A stretch of DNA of 54,095 nucleotides from Acidobacteriota bacterium (GTDB lineage Bacteria; Acidobacteriota; Terriglobia; Bryobacterales; Bryobacteraceae): the NCBI GenBank assembly GCA_025354525.1, contig JANXMS010000399.1, forward strand, positions 1 to 54,095, read 5' to 3'. The position numbers were made by a program, and so were the translations under genes. Each line of letters starts with the position of its first letter. Position 1 is the first letter of the stretch. The notes beneath the pieces were generated by a model. It was not told where the DNA came from and did no database searches. It saw only the letters and a program-made list of their open reading frames with translations. This document shows, piece by piece, positions 34,287-42,431 of the stretch.

Positions 34287-35162
34287 CTACCGGTCGGCCG
34301 GTCCGAGTTGCAAAAGCGAAGACGCCGGTGCCGGACTAGCATCCAACTCCTCCGCCCGGTCCACTCCCCGCGCCGAAATCGTGAATCTCCCACTATCGGT
34401 GCGAACGATGAATCCCTGCTCTTTCAAATACCAAATCGTGAACTCGAGGTGCTCACGCGGAATCCCCAGCATCTCTTCCATCTCCTGAATCTGCACGCCA
34501 GGCTGGTCCGCCTCCCGCATGCGCTTTAGATACAGCATCGAGAGAATCCCTCGCCGCTTCTCCTTCTCCGCGCCCACCCCTCCGGAAGCGGTCTGAGAAT
34601 TGAAAATCCGCCACTGCTTTTTCTCAACCCGGGTCCGCTCCACATCGTACGCCGCCCGCTGCACCGGGTCCGCCAACACCCGATACGCCCGGACCAGCGC
34701 CTTGAAAAGTTCCTCACCGCCAGTGTCCTGATTGTCCGGATGGTAGCGCGCTGCCAGAATTCGATACACCCGATGAACAGTTTCCGGCTCCGCCTTCGGG
34801 TGGATCTGCAGGAACTCGTACAAGTCCAAATCCTGCTCGGGAGGGTTCGTGGCGGCATGAGCATGGAACGAAAGTCCAGCCCGAAACAGCTTCCCCACTG
34901 GACTCGCCCACACCACGACGCCCTGCGGTCGGCCCGGTCCGGACGCCACACTCGCAGGCGCACCCTCCACCAGCACCGTCTGCCCCACCCGCAACTCAAC
35001 CGGTGCCAGAATCTCTAATCCACTCTGCGAGAAGTTCTCCACCCGCGCCGGAACCCTTTGCCACTTGCCAGATACGAGTTCCAGCCATAGCTGGATTTCC
35101 ATACTCGCGGGGGCGGGAAGCCTAGCGCGACGACGGCGTTCTTCTACCGATTCTTCGTCCAT
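34287..35162 (-). CDS. PilZ - J domain - winged helix fusion protein
   Basis: A 291-residue cytosolic protein with an unusual domain order. Residues about 9-105 are a PilZ domain that keeps the cyclic-di-GMP motifs RxxxR (Arg10 and Arg14) and NxSxxG (NFSQSG, 43-48). Residues 112-178 are a DnaJ-type J domain with the HPD triad (YHPDNQ, 141-143) and LVRAYRVLADPVQRAAYD. Residues about 203-270 look like a small winged helix (QEMEEMLGIPREHLEFTIWY, then FIVRTDSGRFTISARG). ATG 35162 is chosen on the preceding GGGGGGAA; a longer frame upstream is antisense-like. It is convergent with the porin/hydrolase pair and sits downstream of the GntR gene. Confidence 0.83.
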   Translation of the reverse strand: MDEESVEERRRRARLPAPASMEIQLWLELVSGKWQRVPARVENFSQSGLEILAPVELRVGQTVLVEGAPASVASGPGRPQGVVVWASPVGKLFRAGLSFHAHAATNPPEQDLDLYEFLQIHPKAEPETVHRVYRILAARYHPDNQDTGGEELFKALVRAYRVLADPVQRAAYDVERTRVEKKQWRIFNSQTASGGVGAEKEKRRGILSMLYLKRMREADQPGVQIQEMEEMLGIPREHLEFTIWYLKEQGFIVRTDSGRFTISARGVDRAEELDASPAPASSLLQLGPADR

Positions 35163-35223
35163 TTCCCCCCATTTCGACAAACCTGGAGAAAACGTGAGGG
35201 AAGAAGTGCAATCCCGCAGCGGC

Positions 35224-35856
35224 CTAAGGCCGGAGGATCCGTTGCACTTGCACCTGGTCCCCCGGACACAACGAAACCCGGTGCGCAAGCGGTCGCTGGG
35301 CCGAGTCATACAAAGTATGGATAATTCGCAAAAAGGCCTCCCCTTGCACCACGACCGCCTCGATCGTCTCCTTGGCAAATAATCCGTCCAGAGCAATCCA
35401 CCCCAGCAACGGGGTCGACCCGATCTTGCGCAGTTCCCGCTCGTTTGCCACCGGTAGCCAGATCTGCTCTTCGATCATCCGACTCGTCCCCGAACTCCAA
35501 ACCCGCGCCACCAGGCCGCAGCTCATGCCCACCATCGGCTCCGGAACCACCGCCCCTGCCGCAAGCATTTGCGTCGCCACCAAACGCCCCGTGAGCTTTC
35601 CCTTGAACAGCTCATGCGGATCCTGCAATCGCTGTCCCCCACTCGTCGCCGGCGCGACGAAGCTCCCGGAGCCTACCCGACGGATTACGTATCCTTCCTG
35701 TTGCAGCATCGACACAGCGTGCCGCGCGGTCATCAGGCTTACTTCGAACTTGCCCGCCAGGTCGCGCTCGGACGGTAATTTGTCTCCCGGTTGGAGCTTG
35801 CCGGAGCGAATTTGCTCCAGGATTGTTTGGTGTATTCGGACATATGCAGCCGCCAT
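35224..35856 (-). CDS. GntR-family regulator (HutC-like with UTRA domain)
   Basis: A 210-residue repressor-type regulator. The winged helix (residues 1-70) has IHQTILEQIRSGKLQPGDKL, PSERDLAGKFEVSLMTARHA and QQEGYVIRRVGSGSFV, standard for GntR. The remaining part, with RVWSSGTSRMIEEQIWLPV and LFAKETIEAVVVQGEAF, is a short UTRA-like effector domain. The gene is divergent from the TIM-barrel operon across a 36-bp gap that holds a 15-bp palindrome, so it probably represses that operon and itself. The effector is likely to be a sugar or related metabolite. Confidence 0.9.
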   Translation of the reverse strand: MAAAYVRIHQTILEQIRSGKLQPGDKLPSERDLAGKFEVSLMTARHAVSMLQQEGYVIRRVGSGSFVAPATSGGQRLQDPHELFKGKLTGRLVATQMLAAGAVVPEPMVGMSCGLVARVWSSGTSRMIEEQIWLPVANERELRKIGSTPLLGWIALDGLFAKETIEAVVVQGEAFLRIIHTLYDSAQRPLAHRVSLCPGDQVQVQRILRP

Positions 35857-35865
35857 GAGGAAAGT

Positions 35866-35880
35866 GCTATAGAGTATAGC
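35866..35880. promoter_or_regulatory. Palindrome, candidate GntR operator
   Basis: GCTATA-GAG-TATAGC is a perfect 6+6 inverted repeat around a 3-bp centre. It lies exactly between the divergent GntR start (35856) and the isomerase start (35893), and overlaps TATA-like -10 elements on both strands (TATAGC/TATACT). Binding would block both promoters. Confidence 0.65.
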
Positions 35881-35892
35881 TAATTACGCCTC

Positions 35893-36783
35893 ATGTCCAC
35901 CCTGCCCCTATTACTCCATTCCGTCAGCTACTCCGGTTCCTGGGGACAAACGGCACTCTCCACCGAACAATTCGTCGCCAAAGCAGCCGCCCTTGGCTTC
36001 CACGGCACCATGCTCATGGCCAAGCGCCCGCATCTCAGCCTGCTCGATTTCGACGCCCCCCGCCGTCGCGAACTCCGCCAGCAATTGGCCTCCGCCGGTC
36101 TCACCCACAACGTCCTCGCTGGCTATACCAACTTCACCGCCGACCTCGAACATGCTGAAATTCCCCAGCGCGAAATGCAGATTCACCACGTGGAATCCCT
36201 CGCCCAACTCGGTGCCGACATTGGCGCACCGCTCGTCAGAATCTTCACGGGCTATGAACACCCTGCCATGCCGTTCCCCGCGCAATGGCGCCTGATTGTA
36301 GATGCCCTCCGCGAATGCGCCCGCCGTGTCGCCCCCCTCGGCGTCACACTCGTCTTGCAGAACCACCACGACGTGGCCGTCGGCTACGAGAGCTTTCGAG
36401 ACCTGCTGATCGAAGTGAACGAACCCAATCTCCGCGCCGGCTTTGACGCCTGGGCCCCGGCCCTGCATGGCGATGATCTCGCTCATGCTGCGGCCAGCCT
36501 AGCACCTCTGATGGCCCACTCGACCGTCGCCGATTACCTCCGCAAGCCGCGTTACCGCTACGAGCCCCAACTCGTCAATTACGTCGCCACCACACCCTAC
36601 GTCCAGGCCGTCCCGTTCGGCGAAGGGTTCATCAACTACCGAGCCTTTTTTGCCGCAGCTTGCAAGGCCGGCTTCACCGGCAGCGTGGCCTACGAAATGT
36701 GTTCCCCCCTCGTCGGTGGCGGCGCGGAGGAAAATCTCGACCGCTATGCCCGCTCCTTCGTCGAGTGGATGCGTCAGATATGA
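35893..36783 (+). CDS. Xylose-isomerase-like TIM-barrel (sugar phosphate isomerase/epimerase)
   Basis: A 296-residue AP-endonuclease-2/xylose-isomerase-like protein. Recognisable strands: LGFHGTMLMAK, LRQQLASAGLTHNVLAGYTNF, GAPLVRIFTGYE, VTLVLQNHHDVAVGYE, NLRAGFDAWAP and GSVAYEMCSP. The Glu, His, Asp and Glu at strand ends (metal-site type residues) are present. The substrate is not readable, but this family serves sugar or polyol catabolism. It is the first gene of the plus-strand operon controlled by the GntR palindrome, and overlaps the antiporter start by 4 nt. Confidence 0.82.
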   Translation: MSTLPLLLHSVSYSGSWGQTALSTEQFVAKAAALGFHGTMLMAKRPHLSLLDFDAPRRRELRQQLASAGLTHNVLAGYTNFTADLEHAEIPQREMQIHHVESLAQLGADIGAPLVRIFTGYEHPAMPFPAQWRLIVDALRECARRVAPLGVTLVLQNHHDVAVGYESFRDLLIEVNEPNLRAGFDAWAPALHGDDLAHAAASLAPLMAHSTVADYLRKPRYRYEPQLVNYVATTPYVQAVPFGEGFINYRAFFAAACKAGFTGSVAYEMCSPLVGGGAEENLDRYARSFVEWMRQI

Positions 36784-37976
36784 GCGCGCAAGGCGGCTCC
36801 GAATTGCCAATGGCGATGCTTCTGGTCTTCGGCACCGCCAAGATCATGGGCGAAGTCTTCGGACGGCTCAGGCTGCCAAACATCGTCGGCGAGATCATCG
36901 CCGGAGTCGTGCTCGGCGCGAGCGTTCTCAATTGGGTCGACCCACGGCAAACAGCCGAACTCGCCGACCTCGGCGTCATCTTCCTCCTCTTCCGCGTCGG
37001 GCTCGAAGTGAAGGCCTCCGACCTGGTCAAGGTCGGCCGCGTCGCGTCGCTCGTCGCCGTCTTAGGCGTACTCCTGCCGCTCGCCATGGGCTACGGAATC
37101 TATGTCTACAACGGCTCCAATCAAATCGAGGCCCTCTTCGTCGGCACCGCCATGGTGGCCACCTCTGTCGGCATCACCGCCCAGGTGCTCGCTTCGAAGG
37201 GCCTGCTCAACGTTCGAGCCAGCCGCATCATTCTCGCCGCCGCCGTCATCGACGACATCCTCGGCCTGGTCGTTCTCGCCGTCGTCTCGAGCCTGGCCAA
37301 GGGAGAAATCAATATTCTCCAGTTGACCACCACCGCCGGCATCTCCATCGGCTTCACCATCTTTGTCTTCAGCGTCGGTACGAAGACCATGGGGCGCATC
37401 ATTCCCCAGATGCAGAAGCGGCTCCGAGGCGGCGAATCGCAGTTTTCCCTCGCCATGATTTTGCTTTTCGCACTCGCCGTCTTCGCTACTTACGCCGGCG
37501 TTGCCGCCATCATCGGTGCCTTCCTGGCCGGCGTCGCGCTTTCCGACTCTGTCTCCCGCCGCGTTCACGATCTCGCTCAGGGCGTTACCGAACTCCTCGT
37601 ACCGTTCTTTCTCGCCAGCATTGGGATGGCCCTCGATATCCGGGTCCTCCAAAACCCGCAGACGCTTCTTCTTGCTGCCGTAATCACCGTCGCCGCTGTT
37701 GTTTCGAAAATGCTGGGGTGCGGCCTGGGAGCGCTCTCCCTCGGCTGGCCAGACGCCCGTCGCATCGGCGCTGGCATGGTGCCGCGCGGCGAGGTCGGCA
37801 TGGTCGTCGCCCAGATCGGAGCAGGCATCGGCACCGTCTCCCAAACCACCTACAGTGTCGTCGTCATCATGGCCGTTATGACCACCGTCATCGCGCCGCT
37901 GCTCATCAACGTCACCTTTCGTTCGCTCGGCCAGATGCCCGTCGACCCCGACGACATCCCGATTAGAATTGAATAA
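36780..37976 (+). CDS. CPA2-family cation:proton antiporter (KefB/NapA-like)
   Basis: A 398-residue membrane protein with about 12 helices, starting PMAMLLVFGTAKIMGEVFGR and LRLPNIVGEIIAGVVLGAS. The transport core motif is FVGTAMVATSVGITAQVL with AAVIDDILGLVVLAVVS, where the Asp-Asp pair of the ion site (as in NapA/NhaA) is intact. It lacks the cytosolic TrkA-N domain of KefB. ATG 36780 is fixed by the ATGA overlap with the preceding isomerase gene. Na+/H+ or K+/H+ exchange cannot be separated by sequence. A transport link to the isomerase is likely. Confidence 0.9.
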   Translation: MSAQGGSELPMAMLLVFGTAKIMGEVFGRLRLPNIVGEIIAGVVLGASVLNWVDPRQTAELADLGVIFLLFRVGLEVKASDLVKVGRVASLVAVLGVLLPLAMGYGIYVYNGSNQIEALFVGTAMVATSVGITAQVLASKGLLNVRASRIILAAAVIDDILGLVVLAVVSSLAKGEINILQLTTTAGISIGFTIFVFSVGTKTMGRIIPQMQKRLRGGESQFSLAMILLFALAVFATYAGVAAIIGAFLAGVALSDSVSRRVHDLAQGVTELLVPFFLASIGMALDIRVLQNPQTLLLAAVITVAAVVSKMLGCGLGALSLGWPDARRIGAGMVPRGEVGMVVAQIGAGIGTVSQTTYSVVVIMAVMTTVIAPLLINVTFRSLGQMPVDPDDIPIRIE

Positions 37977-37979
37977 CCC

Positions 37980-38684
37980 ATGCTAATCGAACTGGCGACC
38001 CTAACCCTCTTAGACATTTCGAACCTGGTCGGCCCCACCCACCACGTCCAAGGCATCGACGTCGAGGGCGATGTCGTTTGGGTCTCCGCCGTTGACAAGG
38101 CGACCCACAAAGGCTTCCTCTCTCGCTTCAACTGGAAGACCGGCAAACGGCTCGCCATGGTCGAAGTGCAGGACGGCGAACGGTACCATCCCGGCGGTCT
38201 CCAACTGGCGGGCGAATCCCTATGGCTGCCCGTCGCCGAGTATCGGCGCGAATCCAGCGCTTGGATTCAAAAGCGGAACAAACAGACCTTGGCGCTCGAA
38301 TCGCAGTTCCCCGTAGCCGACCACGTCGGCTGCGTCGCCGTCAGCAACGGCGTCATCTGGGGCGGCAACTGGGACTCGCGCCATTTCTATCGCTGGCGTC
38401 CCGACGGCACCCTCATCGACAAACGCCCCAACCCCACCGGGACCGGTTTTCAAGATCTGAAAGTTCACGACGGGTCGCTCATCGGCAACGGAGTAAAGAG
38501 CCCGACCGTCGGCGCGATCGAATGGATCCATCCCGAATCGCTCGCCGTCCAGCGCTCCATCTCGACCGGACGAACCGATCGCGGCGTCCGCTACTCGAAC
38601 GAAGGCATGGCCATCGACAAGGGCACTTTGTACCTCCTCCCCGAAGACGACCCCAGCCGTCTGTTCCGCTTCCGCCTCCCCTGA
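37980..38684 (+). CDS. DUF6454-like beta-propeller protein of unknown function
   Basis: A 234-residue protein rich in short beta strands with Trp/Gly turns: HHVQGIDVEGDVVWVSAVDK, FLSRFNWKTGKRLAMVEV, YHPGGLQLAGESLWLPVAEY, GCVAVSNGVIWGGNWDSRHF, YRWRPDGTLI and YSNEGMAIDKGTLYLLPEDD. That is a propeller-type repeat. It has no clear signal peptide; an N-terminal hydrophobic stretch (MLIELATLTLLDIS) is short. I associate it with DUF6454 by general resemblance. It is 3 nt downstream of the antiporter gene and 15 nt upstream of the sulfatase gene. Confidence 0.68.
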   Translation: MLIELATLTLLDISNLVGPTHHVQGIDVEGDVVWVSAVDKATHKGFLSRFNWKTGKRLAMVEVQDGERYHPGGLQLAGESLWLPVAEYRRESSAWIQKRNKQTLALESQFPVADHVGCVAVSNGVIWGGNWDSRHFYRWRPDGTLIDKRPNPTGTGFQDLKVHDGSLIGNGVKSPTVGAIEWIHPESLAVQRSISTGRTDRGVRYSNEGMAIDKGTLYLLPEDDPSRLFRFRLP

Positions 38685-38699
38685 TATGCTGTCGAAGCC

Positions 38700-40349
38700 A
38701 TGTTAAACCGTCGTCAATTCCTCGCCGCGGTCCCAGCCGCCAGCGCCCTCTTCGCCGCTCCCGCCTCCCGCCCCAACGTCATCCTCATCATAAGCGATGA
38801 CCAAGGCTACGGAGATTTCTCCCTGCATGGCAATCCGAACCTGACCACTCCCAGTCTCGATGCCATCGCCAAGGCCGGTGCCCAGTTCACCCAGTTTCAG
38901 GTTTGCCCCGTCTGTTCGCCCACCCGCTCCAGCCTACTCACCGGTCGTTACAACTACCGCACCGGAGTCGTCGATACCTTCCTCGGTCGCTCGCTGATGG
39001 ACCCCAAGGAAACCACCATCGCCGAAGTTCTCCGCCGCGCTGGCTACCGCACCGGCATCTTCGGCAAATGGCATCTCGGCGACAACTATCCCATGCGCGC
39101 CATCGACCAAGGCTTTGACGAATCCCTCGTCGCCAACGGCGGCGGCCTCGCCCAACCCGGCGACCCGCCTCCTGGCAATAGCTACACCGACCCCATCTTG
39201 CGCCGCAACGGCAAGTACGAAAAGACGAAGGGCTACTGCACCGACATCTTTTTCCGCGAGGCCGCCCGCTTCGTCGAAGCCAATCAAACGAAGCCATTTT
39301 TCCTCTACATCCCCACCAACGCGCCCCACACCCCGCTCCAAATCGACGAGAGCTATGTGAAGCCATTTCGCAGTCAAGGCCTCGACGATACCACCGCGAA
39401 GGTCTACGGCATGATCAAAAACCTGGACGAGAACGTTGCCCAACTGCAAAGCCTGCTCACCCGCCTCAAACTCCGCGAAAACACGCTCTTCATCTTCCTT
39501 ACCGACAACGGCCCCCAGCAAAAACGCTACAACGCCGGCATGCGCGGCCTCAAAGGAACCGTCTACCAGGGCGGCATCCGCGTCCCCTGCTTCGTCCAAT
39601 GGCCAGCGAAAGTGACGCCGGGCCTTATGATCGACCGCATCGCCGCCCACATCGACCTGTTCCCCACCATCCTCGCCGCCTGTGGCGTCAAGGTCCCCAA
39701 GGTCGCGCTCGACGGCCGAAACCTGCTCCCCTTACTCAGTGGTCGCTCCCCCGCTTGGCCCGACCGCACTCTGCACACCCAATGGCACCGGGGCGACGAA
39801 CCACAACTCTTCCGCGATCACGCCGCCCGCACCCAACGCTGGAAACTTGTCAAAGGCAAGGAACTCTACGACCTTGATGCCGATGCCGCTGAAGCGAACG
39901 ACGTTGCCGCGCAGCAGCCCGAAGTCGTCGCCCGTCTCCGTCGCGAAACCGAAGATTGGTTCCGCAGCGTCTCCGCCTCTCGAGGCGGCTACGCCCCGCC
40001 CCGCATCGCCATCGGCGCTCCGCAAGAAAACCCCGTGCTCCTCACCCGGCAGGATTGGCGTGGCCCCCGTGCCAGTTGGGACGCCGATGGCATCGGCTAT
40101 TGGGAAGTTGATGTTCGGCGATCAGGCACCTATGGCATAGAACTGAAGTTTGCCGCCTCCGCCGCCGCCGGCCAAGCTGTCGTCAAGCTCGGCACAACCG
40201 AAAAATCGGTCGCCTTCCCCGCTGGCGCAACCAGCGCTACGCTCCCCGACGTCAAGTTAAGGCCAGGCCCCGGCCGCCTCGAACCTGTGTTGCGCGTCGA
40301 CGGCAAGGAAAGTGGAGTTCAGTACGTCGAGATAAAGAAGCTAACCTAG
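38700..40349 (+). CDS. Tat-exported sulfatase (arylsulfatase A type)
   Basis: A 549-residue sulfatase. A twin-arginine signal (NRRQFLAAVPAASALFAA) precedes PNVILIISDDQGYGDFS with the metal aspartates (Asp33, Asp34). The formylglycine site is VCSPTRSSLLTG with Cys72 in CxPxR. Other active-site parts are GIFGKWHLGD, PHTPLQI and LFIFLTDNGP. Residues about 430-549 are an extra beta-rich domain (WDADGIGYWEVDVRRSGTYG, KLAAS-type strands) that may bind polysaccharide. Together with the antiporter and isomerase it suggests use of sulfated sugars. A formylglycine-generating enzyme is not in the window. Confidence 0.92.
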   Translation: MLNRRQFLAAVPAASALFAAPASRPNVILIISDDQGYGDFSLHGNPNLTTPSLDAIAKAGAQFTQFQVCPVCSPTRSSLLTGRYNYRTGVVDTFLGRSLMDPKETTIAEVLRRAGYRTGIFGKWHLGDNYPMRAIDQGFDESLVANGGGLAQPGDPPPGNSYTDPILRRNGKYEKTKGYCTDIFFREAARFVEANQTKPFFLYIPTNAPHTPLQIDESYVKPFRSQGLDDTTAKVYGMIKNLDENVAQLQSLLTRLKLRENTLFIFLTDNGPQQKRYNAGMRGLKGTVYQGGIRVPCFVQWPAKVTPGLMIDRIAAHIDLFPTILAACGVKVPKVALDGRNLLPLLSGRSPAWPDRTLHTQWHRGDEPQLFRDHAARTQRWKLVKGKELYDLDADAAEANDVAAQQPEVVARLRRETEDWFRSVSASRGGYAPPRIAIGAPQENPVLLTRQDWRGPRASWDADGIGYWEVDVRRSGTYGIELKFAASAAAGQAVVKLGTTEKSVAFPAGATSATLPDVKLRPGPGRLEPVLRVDGKESGVQYVEIKKLT

Positions 40350-40362
40350 AGTTTCAAAATAA

Positions 40363-41064
40363 ATGCTCTCTCTGAACCTGGAAGGCAAAGTCGTCATCGT
40401 AACTGGAGCTAGTGGTGCGCTTGGCGTAGCGGTCACCAAAGCGTTTCTCGAAGCCGGCGCAAGAGTGGTCGGTGTGGATCGCCTCCCGCGCTCAAAAAGC
40501 CCCGACCACCCCGCCTTGATCCACGTCGCCGTCGCGCTCGAAGACTTCGCCGCCGTCAACCAATTGGTCAATGACGTCATGCTCATTCGCGGCCGCATCG
40601 ATGCGGTCGTCCACCTGGTCGGCGGCTTCGCGGGCGGCCTCCGGATCGAAGAAACCGGCGACGACGTCTGGGACAAAATGTTCGCCGTCAACCTCCGCCC
40701 CGCCATCCACCTGGCCCGCGCCGTCATCCCCGTCATGCGCGCCGCCAAGCGAGGAGCCTTCCTCGCTATTGGAAGCCCTGCCGCGATCGATGCCACCCCC
40801 AACGTTGGTGCCTACGCCGCCGCCAAAGCGGGCCTCATCTCCCTCGTCAAAACCATCGCCGTCGAAAATCGAGATCGCCAAATCCGCGCCAACATCATCG
40901 CCCCCGGCTCGCTCGATACCCACGCTAATCGCGCAGCCGACCCCGACTTCGATTCCACCCGTTGGGTCCAACTCCCCAACCTCGCCAGCCTTCTCGTCTG
41001 GCTCGCGAGCGACGCCGGCTCGGAAGTCACCGGTGCCGTGCTTCCCCTACCCGGAAGAGAATAA
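40363..41064 (+). CDS. Short-chain dehydrogenase/reductase
   Basis: A 233-residue classical SDR. The NAD(P) motif is GASGALG (residues 15-21) after NLEGKVVIVT. The NAG-type segment is VVHLVGGFAGGL, and the catalytic residues are in AIGSPAAIDATPNVGAYAAAKAG (Ser and YxxxK). The C-terminus ends LASDAGSEVTGAVLPL. Substrate unknown, perhaps a sugar or polyol of the same pathway. It is the last gene of the GntR-linked operon, 13 nt after the sulfatase. The region downstream is decayed. Confidence 0.88.
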   Translation: MLSLNLEGKVVIVTGASGALGVAVTKAFLEAGARVVGVDRLPRSKSPDHPALIHVAVALEDFAAVNQLVNDVMLIRGRIDAVVHLVGGFAGGLRIEETGDDVWDKMFAVNLRPAIHLARAVIPVMRAAKRGAFLAIGSPAAIDATPNVGAYAAAKAGLISLVKTIAVENRDRQIRANIIAPGSLDTHANRAADPDFDSTRWVQLPNLASLLVWLASDAGSEVTGAVLPLPGRE

Positions 41065-41074
41065 ACTCTTCTTC

Positions 41075-41658
41075 ATGCGATTCCTGTTGTTGCTGGCTGC
41101 CCTGCCGCTGCTCGCCGCCCGATCAGAATAAGATCGCCGCCGACACCCGGGAAAAGAAAAACGTCGAGACCTTCCAATACAAGCCCGGACTCTCGCTAAC
41201 CATGATGGGTCGCAGCGTCGTCCCCCGTCCCGCTGTCCTCTGAATCCACGGCGGCGGCTAGACCGGCGGCAGACCGGAGATGTTCCTCCCGGCTCTCGAA
41301 AACAACGCGTCCCAAGGTGGGGCTGTCGGCTTCACGCTCCAATTCCGCCTCGGCTCCGTCGCGCCCGCTGTCCAAGACGTCGAAGCAGCCCTCGTCTGGA
41401 TCCGCCGCCACGCCAAGGAACCTGGGCGTCGATCTCCAACGCATCATCCCTGCCCGATCTCACCGGTAAATGGATTAGCCGCACCAGTTCCCTCGGAACA
41501 ATCCCGCCGCCTCTCGCCGCTCTTCCATGTTGACGCCCAGACCCCGCCCGTACTCACCCTTCACGGCCAAAAACATTACGGTGGTGCCCCAAGCTGACCT
41601 TCTACCCCGGTTTCAGCATGCCTTCGTCGTGCCGGACTACACCGCGGCGCTAACTTGA
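41075..41658 (+). pseudogene. Decayed exported alpha/beta-hydrolase (esterase) gene
   Basis: The start ATG 41075 encodes a good signal peptide, MRFLLLLAALPLLAA, but the frame reaches TAA shortly after. In the next frame the family sequence resumes with KIAADTREKKNVETFQYKPG and PAVL. It then hits TGA (41241-41243) before IHGGG, and TAG (41259-41261) after it: the oxyanion motif should be WIHGGGWTGGRPE, so both Trp codons are now stops. Later parts, DVEAALVWIRRHAKE and, in another frame, TVVPQADLL, are still visible. The conserved serine region is lost. The gene is clearly dead. Confidence 0.82.
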
Positions 41659-41710
41659 ATCGGAACGCCCGTCGTGTCGCCAAGCGAAGTGCTACCATCG
41701 CTCAATATTT

Positions 41711-41718
41711 AGGAGGTG
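41711..41718 (+). promoter_or_regulatory. Strong Shine-Dalgarno of the methyltransferase gene
   Basis: AGGAGGTG sits 6 nt before ATG 41725, a near-perfect match to the 16S 3' end and far stronger than usual in this window. It rules against the GTG start at 41716, which lies inside it. Confidence 0.75.
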
Positions 41719-41724
41719 AGGTTT

Positions 41725-42411
41725 ATGTCGGCTTATTCGCTTAAACAGTTTTCCGTTGATGTTGTCCGGCCCGAAACGGCGGCAGCCGTCGTTACCATTG
41801 GCGGCCAGTTGCAACTGGACCTGGCCTTGGAGAATTGGTCGTCAGGAATTAAGGCTAAGCTGCAACGGGGCGAGGTGTATTGGGACCTAGCCTGCGCGTT
41901 GCGGCAGATTGCGGCTGGGATGCAGCCCCAAAGCTATTTGGAGATCGGCGTACGGCTCGGAAAGTCTTCAGCCATGGTGGCCGCGACAGCACCACGGGTC
42001 AATATCATTGCGTTCGATCTTTGGCTGTCTCCCTACGCCGGACTCGATAATCCGGGCCCGGACTTTGTCCGGCGGCAGTTGAAGATCGTCGGTCATCAGG
42101 GAGAAATCACGTTTTTCGATGGAGATAGCAGGGAGACCGTGCCCCTCTATTTGGCGGCCCACTCGGAAGTTCGTTTCGATGTCGTGACCGTCGACGGGGA
42201 CCATAGCGACGAAGGCGCTTGGGCCGACTTAACGACAGTAGTCGACTTTGTCGCACCCGGCGGCTATCTCCTATTCGATGACTTGATTCACCCGCTCCAC
42301 ACGCTGCTCGGCGTCTGGCGGCGCTTCCAGGTAGAGTATGGCGATCGGTTCGAGTTCGTCGAAAACCTCACTGACCTCCATGGCACCGGGGTGGCTCGTC
42401 GTAAGGAGTAG
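41725..42411 (+). CDS. Class I SAM-dependent methyltransferase (Methyltransf_24 type)
   Basis: A 228-residue protein with the Rossmann methyltransferase core: YLEIGVRLGKSSAMVAA (motif I, about residues 76-92), IIAFDLWLSPY (acidic end of strand 2), ITFFDGDS, and FDVVTVDGDHSDEGAWADL (motif with DGDHxxxG, typical of the family). FVAPGGYLLFDDL follows. Such enzymes are often linked to glycan or antibiotic modification; the acceptor is unknown. The gene stands alone between a dead esterase gene and the convergent outer-membrane gene. A hairpin overlaps its stop. Confidence 0.85.
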   Translation: MSAYSLKQFSVDVVRPETAAAVVTIGGQLQLDLALENWSSGIKAKLQRGEVYWDLACALRQIAAGMQPQSYLEIGVRLGKSSAMVAATAPRVNIIAFDLWLSPYAGLDNPGPDFVRRQLKIVGHQGEITFFDGDSRETVPLYLAAHSEVRFDVVTVDGDHSDEGAWADLTTVVDFVAPGGYLLFDDLIHPLHTLLGVWRRFQVEYGDRFEFVENLTDLHGTGVARRKE

Positions 42412-42431
42412 GCGGCTCTGTCGCCGCCTTT
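42410..42431 (+). terminator. Possible hairpin terminator between convergent genes
   Basis: GGCGGC - TCTGTC - GCCGCC then TTT, with an extra A-T pair at the base. It starts at the last base of the methyltransferase stop codon and ends at the stop codon of the convergent outer-membrane protein gene. The T run is short (3), so termination may be weak. Confidence 0.5.
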
